A DNA stretch of 10,851 bases from Bacillota bacterium (lineage in GTDB: Bacteria; Bacillota; Clostridia; Acetivibrionales; DSM-1351), in assembly GCA_023395575.1 (NCBI GenBank), contig JAEWZA010000027.1, positions 1-10,851 on the forward strand, in the 5' to 3' direction. The notes beneath the pieces are model-generated. The model saw only the letters and a list, made by a program, of their open reading frames with translations, made no database searches and was not told the DNA's origin. A program made the position numbers and the translations under genes. Of this stretch, positions 6,761-10,851 are shown in pieces (within the stretch, counting starts at the first letter, position 1; each line of letters opens with the position of its first letter).

Positions 6761-8260
6761 ATGATTATGGATAAATTTCGAGTACATGATTTAAATGAAA
6801 TAATAATAGTAAGAAAAATAATATGCAAGAGCGATATAGCCAATAGCACAGAATTGCAGAGCATTCAATTTGACTTAGCTGATTTATATGAAAGCCTCAG
6901 TTTAGAGTTGTTAGAAAAGCAAATTGATTTAACTGTCTCAAGAATAGACTCTATTGATGAAATGCTAAATATTGCATTATCTAAGATTACCAAAGAAGAA
7001 TTTGCACCTCCTACAGAGGAAATAAATTTAATTGATTATTATAATGATTTGTTGTATAACAGATTACTACGATTAAAAGAGGGTAGGGGATATTCAGGAT
7101 TTGAAGAACCTGGAAAAACGAAATTTATTAAGGATTTTACAATAAATAAAAATAACAAACTTCACAGGTATAAGATAGATTTTATAGTAGAAGATATGTT
7201 GAAATCTTACAAAGAGTATACAGCTGAAATTTTTGACCTAAACATGAAATTATCGGATTTTGGGAAAAATTTTGAAGGTAGTGCGCCATCCTTTGACAAA
7301 CAAGCTGAGAGATTTATAATTCAAGCAAAAAAACAAATGAAAATTCTGGGGCAACAAAATATAAATATAGCAATGGACAGTTGGTCGAGGAGAATGACGA
7401 CATTTCTTCTTGAAGAAGATGATATTATACTCCATCCTTTGAGTATGGACAATTTTAGTAAGTCAATGCTGCCAATTTTACTCGAGGTAATTGGTCTTTT
7501 AGATATAAATGATTTGTGCTTGGTAAATAGAGTAAATGAAATCGATAATGCAAATGTCCAATATAATATTAGTATTCCTTGTGTAAAAAATGTTTTTGAT
7601 GCTGAGACGGAGTTTATACCTATTAATATTCGAAAAAATTTATCTGAAAGTCAAATAGTTATATTGGAAAGAATTTTTGATGAAATATCAAATGCTCTGA
7701 TTTTTTTAGGGAAACCTAAACTTAAAAATTCATTTACTGATTTAATAATTTGGCTTATGAAAAAGATAACTTTTTGTTTGGAAGAAGAAACTTTTTTAAG
7801 GGACAAAGCCTTTGAGTATATTGATGATAACAAAGATACTAAGTATTCTCAAATGGAAGATCAGTTTTTTTTACCTTTCATTTATGAACGTTTATGTGAT
7901 GGGTTTAATTCCAATAGAATATTAAAAAAACCAGAAAAATCAAATGGTGAAATTGATTTGTTATTTGATAATGTAATTCCAATAGAATTAAAAGTTTGGA
8001 AGGGGAAAGAAAAAAATGTAATTTCTGAAGAGTCTAGTAAATATAAAAAAAATATATCTCAAGCTGCATGTTATGCAAATATAGATAGAATAGGATTTTT
8101 ACTTATTCTTGATGTTTCAAATAAAGGTGGCGAAATAACCAATTTGGAACAATGTTGGCATGTTGAAACAATTGAATCTATTAATAATGAACTGTACAGT
8201 ACAAAAGTAATTTCATGTGTTTTCAATTGTAATTATATAAGTCCAAGCCGGATAAAATAA
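6761..8260 (+). CDS. Protein with unrecognised N-terminal region and RecB-type PD-(D/E)XK nuclease domain
   Basis: This 499-residue protein starts at ATG 6761 behind AAGGAGGAG (6743-6751), the strongest ribosome binding site in the window. Residues 1-340 are mostly helical and match nothing I know; a stretch at about 240-290 looks strand-rich. The C-terminal 140 residues carry a full nuclease core: an N-terminal helix acid in QMEDQFFLPFIYERL (E366), GEIDLLF (D399), IPIELKV (E409, K411) and the RecB-family motif QAACY (Q434, Y438), then a hydrophobic strand RIGFLLILDV. The spacing D-x9-E-x-K is normal and no catalytic residue is missing. It lies 221 bases after the ATPase gene with no terminator that I can find between them, so it may be read through from the ABC-3C operon, although it could also have its own promoter. 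It could be a fourth component or an independent nuclease defence gene. It is likely soluble, with no signal or membrane segment. Confidence 0.78.
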   Translation: MIMDKFRVHDLNEIIIVRKIICKSDIANSTELQSIQFDLADLYESLSLELLEKQIDLTVSRIDSIDEMLNIALSKITKEEFAPPTEEINLIDYYNDLLYNRLLRLKEGRGYSGFEEPGKTKFIKDFTINKNNKLHRYKIDFIVEDMLKSYKEYTAEIFDLNMKLSDFGKNFEGSAPSFDKQAERFIIQAKKQMKILGQQNINIAMDSWSRRMTTFLLEEDDIILHPLSMDNFSKSMLPILLEVIGLLDINDLCLVNRVNEIDNANVQYNISIPCVKNVFDAETEFIPINIRKNLSESQIVILERIFDEISNALIFLGKPKLKNSFTDLIIWLMKKITFCLEEETFLRDKAFEYIDDNKDTKYSQMEDQFFLPFIYERLCDGFNSNRILKKPEKSNGEIDLLFDNVIPIELKVWKGKEKNVISEESSKYKKNISQAACYANIDRIGFLLILDVSNKGGEITNLEQCWHVETIESINNELYSTKVISCVFNCNYISPSRIK

Positions 8261-8326
8261 AACGATTACTATAATGTCAAACTTTTAAAGCTAGAATCCT
8301 TTGCTATAAAATTCAAGCAGATTTTT

Positions 8327-8561
8327 ATGCATTCTTTAGAAGGTAGAATGTCAGAAAAGATTTAGCGGATGCATTTACCTCAGTGTGTGATACTTCAGAT
8401 TTTGTTTGGGGTATTAAATCTAAGCTGAAATATTTTATAAAGTGTTCTGGAAAGACCCATATAATGAAAGCGAAAAAGTATGGATGAGCTTCTTCTGTAT
8501 TGATAGAGGTATTAATGCAAAGGTACGCATTCAAGAATTGTTGAATTATATAAACAAATAG
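8327..8561 (+). pseudogene. Decayed small gene, repaired by two single-A insertions
   Basis: Three frames join to give one protein-like sequence. ATG 8327 (or ATG 8348) opens with MHSLEGRMSEK and would stop at TAG 8363. One extra A in the run just before 8359 restores the next piece, DLADAFTSVCDTSDF through KLKYFI (8359-8439). One extra A in the run at 8439-8441 then leads into VFWKDPYNESEKVWMSFF, CIDRGINAKVR and a final LLNYINK, ending at TAG 8559-8561. The repaired protein would have 78 residues and balanced, coding-like composition with Trp, Cys and Pro. I do not recognise the family. The first frame is also open back to the stop of the nuclease gene, so the relic may be the C-terminal end of a longer gene. 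Sequencing error in A-runs is an alternative, but the product would still lack a clear ribosome binding site. Confidence 0.5.
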
Positions 8562-8636
8562 CACAATAAAAATGTTTTTAAGCGGCTTAGAAATAGAGCT
8601 ATACTTAAATTGCTGCCTTACTATTTACAACCAGCA

Positions 8637-8645
8637 TGCTATAAT
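8637..8645 (+). promoter_or_regulatory. Extended -10 promoter of the Fic gene
   Basis: TGC-TATAAT is a perfect extended -10 element. The -35 region (TTACTA at 8618-8623, 16 bases upstream) is poor, which extended -10 promoters tolerate. Transcription would begin near 8652 and leave a leader of under 30 bases before TTG 8680. Confidence 0.6.
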
Positions 8646-8679
8646 GGTCATAAATTTAGCTATGAAATGAGGCTCAATC

Positions 8680-9432
8680 TTGGATTTAAAAATAATATCA
8701 GAAAAACAAAAATTGTATGAAGATAGAAAAGATACACTTCATGAAGTTACAATTGAATCTTATAATAATGCGTTTGAAGTAGAATTTACTCATAACTCTA
8801 CTGCAATAGAAGGAAATACCCTTACGCTTATTGAAACTAAAGTGGTATTGGAAGACGGTATTTCCGTTGGTAGAAAAGCACTTAGAGAAATATACGAAGT
8901 TGTAAACCATAGAAAAGCCTTCCGTTATGTGAAACAATGTATCCGAGAAGGGCTTCCTTTGAGTGAAAAAATAGTAAAAGACATTGATGCACTTATTATG
9001 GAGAATATCATAGTCGGTGGTATTTATAGAAATGAAGAGGTTTTTATTAGTGGTGCAAGCCACACACCACCTGCAAGAAATGAAATGTATATTCAGATAA
9101 CGAATTTCTTTGCAGATTTAATGTATAAGAAAGATTTGAGTCCAATTGAACTAGCAGCATGGTCACATGCAGAGTTTGTTAGAATTCATCCGTTTCAGGA
9201 TGGCAATGGCAGGACATCAAGACTGATTATGAACTATCAACTGATGAGCTATGGTTTTTTACCGATTTCTATAGCGAAAGAAAATCGATTGGATTATTAT
9301 AATGCATTAGACAAATATGCAGCTCAAGGTAATCTAGATGATTTTACAAATATGATTGCGGAATTGGAAGAAGCACAGCTTGATAAATATATCTCTATAA
9401 TACTGGAACAGAACCAATCACATCAGATGTAA
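8680..9432 (+). CDS. Class II Fic-domain AMP-transferase (250 residues)
   Basis: Fic proteins transfer AMP, or sometimes another nucleotide part, onto a hydroxyl side chain of a target protein. The core motif HPFQDGNGRTSR is complete at residues 170-181: H170 is the catalytic base, D174 binds metal, and N176, R178 and R181 hold the nucleotide phosphates. The flap region GGIYRNEEVFISG followed by SHTPP (113-131) is typical of the family. The inhibitory motif STAIEGN is at 40-46 (S40, E44), in front of the Fic core, which defines class II: E44 blocks ATP binding in the resting state, so no separate antitoxin gene is expected, and none is present. The start is TTG 8680 with TGAGG (8668-8672) before it; the TGA at 8668-8670 is in frame, which excludes earlier starts. 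It is flanked by its own promoter and terminator. The target protein cannot be told from sequence. Confidence 0.93.
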   Translation: MDLKIISEKQKLYEDRKDTLHEVTIESYNNAFEVEFTHNSTAIEGNTLTLIETKVVLEDGISVGRKALREIYEVVNHRKAFRYVKQCIREGLPLSEKIVKDIDALIMENIIVGGIYRNEEVFISGASHTPPARNEMYIQITNFFADLMYKKDLSPIELAAWSHAEFVRIHPFQDGNGRTSRLIMNYQLMSYGFLPISIAKENRLDYYNALDKYAAQGNLDDFTNMIAELEEAQLDKYISIILEQNQSHQM

Positions 9433-9464
9433 AAAGTATCCATAGTGTTTAAGAACATTCATAT

Positions 9465-9507
9465 CTTCTACTTTTCATAAATTTATGGGGGTAGAAGTTT
9501 TTATTTT
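9465..9507 (+). terminator. Terminator of the Fic gene
   Basis: CTTCTAC (9465-9471) pairs with GTAGAAG (9491-9497). The interior continues with T-G wobbles and CAT/ATG pairs around AAATTT. TTTTTATTTT follows at 9498-9507. It lies 33 bases past the Fic stop. Confidence 0.8.
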
Positions 9508-9522
9508 AATTCAAATGGGAAT

Positions 9523-9547
9523 AATTTTGCAATATTTATGCAAAATT
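9523..9547. repeat. 9-bp perfect inverted repeat, likely operator
   Basis: AATTTTGCA (9523-9531) and TGCAAAATT (9539-9547) flank a 7-base spacer. It ends 11 bases before the -35 box of the RloA-like gene. The half-site recurs as ATTTTGCA at 9597-9604, close to the predicted transcription start, and loosely as AAATTGCA at 9608-9615. No T-tract follows, and it lies in front of a promoter, so a protein-binding site fits better than a terminator. Confidence 0.5.
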
Positions 9548-9558
9548 GAATAGTAAAT

Positions 9559-9587
9559 TTGACTTATGCATATAATATTAGTATAAT
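9559..9587 (+). promoter_or_regulatory. Near-consensus sigma-A promoter for the RloA-like gene
   Basis: TTGACT (9559-9564) and TATAAT (9582-9587) are exactly 17 bases apart: eleven of twelve consensus bases. Transcription should start near 9594, leaving a leader of about 40 bases before ATG 9633. Confidence 0.85.
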
Positions 9588-9632
9588 TTAATTATGATTT
9601 TGCATTAAAATTGCAGAATGGAGAGAAGAAAT

Positions 9633-10851
9633 ATGATTTTAGAATTCAAGACTAAGAATTATAAGTCTTTTGTTGATGAAGCTGTGTTTTCTATGACTGC
9701 AGCACCTAAACAAAAGGGGCTAGATTATAGCTTACTAGTTAAAAAGACAAAAGGGAAAAGTGTAAAGGGACTGTGCTCATCAGTTATATATGGACCGAAT
9801 GCATCAGGTAAAACTAATATTATTGGTGCCATGGACACTTTTAGGGCTATTGTACTTAGGGGTCATATTCGAAATTCAGAAGATCAATCTTCACCGAATC
9901 AAGCTTCAAGTGCATTAGAATTGATACCTAATAATATGGGAAAATGTTCTGAGCCTGTTTTATTCTCTATAGATTTCATAGAAAATGATTTGTTGATTCA
10001 TTATGAAGTGAGCTTGGAATTAGGATGCTTTTTAGATAACCAATACACAAGAAGAGTATTACGAGAAGAGCTTCACGTAAATAATGAAAAGATATTCGTC
10101 AGGGATGACAAGTTGTCCTTTGGGGATTTTAAGAATATAAACAAATTCCTAGCTGATAACATTTATAGAAATGAAGATAGCATCATTGAAATATCAAAGA
10201 ACAGTTTAAATGATGAAGAGCTGTTTTTGATGAATGGGTTTAAGCTGATAATTAGCCAAAGCTTTGTTAAGCTGATCACTAATTGGTTTACAAACAAGTT
10301 CATGGTTATCTATAGAGCGGATTCACTACAACTTATCAAACGATTTGTCGACCCACAAAAACAGACTGTTTATGTTGAGACGACAACAAATAATGCAGCA
10401 AAGCTGTTTGGGATCAATTCAAATGCACTGGGATATGTAATAAGCGAAAATGAGGCTGATGCAAAGCTATGCTCAATATTTAAAAACATGAAGGATCAAA
10501 AAAATGCAATTGTTGCTGCAGAGATATTTGAATCATACGGAACGATTCGTTTCGTAAACATATTTCCTTTAGTAATAAGAGCTATTTTGACAGGCGGTAC
10601 TTTAGTAGTTGATGAATTTGATGCATCAATCCATCCGATGGCGCTAATGAGCATAATCAATGTATTCCACAATGATGAGATTAACGTAAATAATGCACAG
10701 TTGATTTTTAATACTCATAATCCGATATTCTTAAACTCCAACATCTTTAGAAGAGATGAGATAAAGTTTGTAGAACGAGATGATGGCAACAATAACAGTG
10801 TATTATACTCCCTGTCTGATTTTGGAACTACCGGCGAAAAGGGTGTTAGGA
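9633..10851 (+). CDS. AAA15/RloA-like ATP-binding protein, 3' end outside the window
   Basis: This is an ABC-like ATPase without long coiled coils, of the AAA15 group that includes RloA and AbiLi. ATG 9633 follows GGAGAGA (9620-9626). The start MILEFKTKNYKSFVDEAVFS (1-20) is the typical N-terminal strand and FxNYKS turn. Walker A is GPNASGKT (54-61), Walker B is TLVVDEFD (323-330, D327/E328), followed by the SIHP histidine (H334) and the switch motif FNTHNP (H362). At least 406 residues are seen, with the frame open to the edge, so only the last part is missing. In this family the gene is often followed by an RloB-like partner and the pair belongs to phage-defence or abortive-infection loci, so a partner is expected just beyond the edge. 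It has a strong promoter with a repeat that could serve for repression. Confidence 0.88.
   Translation, partial: MILEFKTKNYKSFVDEAVFSMTAAPKQKGLDYSLLVKKTKGKSVKGLCSSVIYGPNASGKTNIIGAMDTFRAIVLRGHIRNSEDQSSPNQASSALELIPNNMGKCSEPVLFSIDFIENDLLIHYEVSLELGCFLDNQYTRRVLREELHVNNEKIFVRDDKLSFGDFKNINKFLADNIYRNEDSIIEISKNSLNDEELFLMNGFKLIISQSFVKLITNWFTNKFMVIYRADSLQLIKRFVDPQKQTVYVETTTNNAAKLFGINSNALGYVISENEADAKLCSIFKNMKDQKNAIVAAEIFESYGTIRFVNIFPLVIRAILTGGTLVVDEFDASIHPMALMSIINVFHNDEINVNNAQLIFNTHNPIFLNSNIFRRDEIKFVERDDGNNNSVLYSLSDFGTTGEKGVR

Noticed and set aside
8325..9063. Long minus-strand open frames across the second pseudogene and the Fic gene
   Set aside because: They are low-complexity Phe/Ile/Ser-rich shadows of AT-rich plus-strand coding sequence, with no minus-strand ribosome binding sites.
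1..10851. CRISPR arrays, tRNA or rRNA genes, insertion-sequence transposases
   Set aside because: No spaced repeats, cloverleaf sequence, rRNA core or transposase motif seen on either strand.

Overview
The window looks like a defence-rich accessory island from an AT-rich Gram-positive bacterium, most likely a clostridial (Lachnospiraceae-type) gut Firmicute. The reasons are strong AGGAGG-type ribosome binding sites, TTG start codons, a clostridial-style large serine recombinase, and the relic of a small DUF1413-like gene. These points come from reading the sequence, not from a search.

Layout, left to right, all genes on the + strand: (1) 1-803, the 3' end of a large serine recombinase (zinc ribbon, coiled coil, C-terminal strand region), followed by a good hairpin terminator at 846-878; (2) 955-1347, a 130-residue protein of unknown function; (3) 1348-1888, AT-rich sequence ending in a clearly decayed DUF1413-like gene (about 1644-1888) with two stops and two frameshifts; (4) 1893-6539, a tight three-gene operon that fits an ABC-three-component (ABC-3C) conflict system: a DUF4297/Cap4-like nuclease fused to a long C-terminal domain, a small middle component, and a RAD50/SMC-like ATPase with a CPFC hook; (5) 6761-8260, a 499-residue protein I do not recognise over most of its length, ending in a PD-(D/E)XK nuclease core of RecB type; (6) 8327-8561, a second decayed small gene, readable if two single A residues are restored; (7) 8680-9432, a class II Fic AMP-transferase with its own extended -10 promoter and terminator; (8) 9633-10851, an AAA15/RloA-like ATPase running off the right edge, with a near-consensus promoter and a 9-bp inverted repeat upstream.

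The working model is that the ABC ATPase senses or clamps nucleic acid, the middle component couples it to the nuclease-bearing first protein, and the separate RecB-type nuclease may be a fourth component or an independent defence gene. Fic and the RloA-like ATPase are separately transcribed neighbours. The recombinase and the two broken genes suggest repeated acquisition and loss of cargo at one chromosomal hot spot. The most interesting candidate for something undescribed is the pairing of the ABC-3C operon with the 499-residue nuclease.
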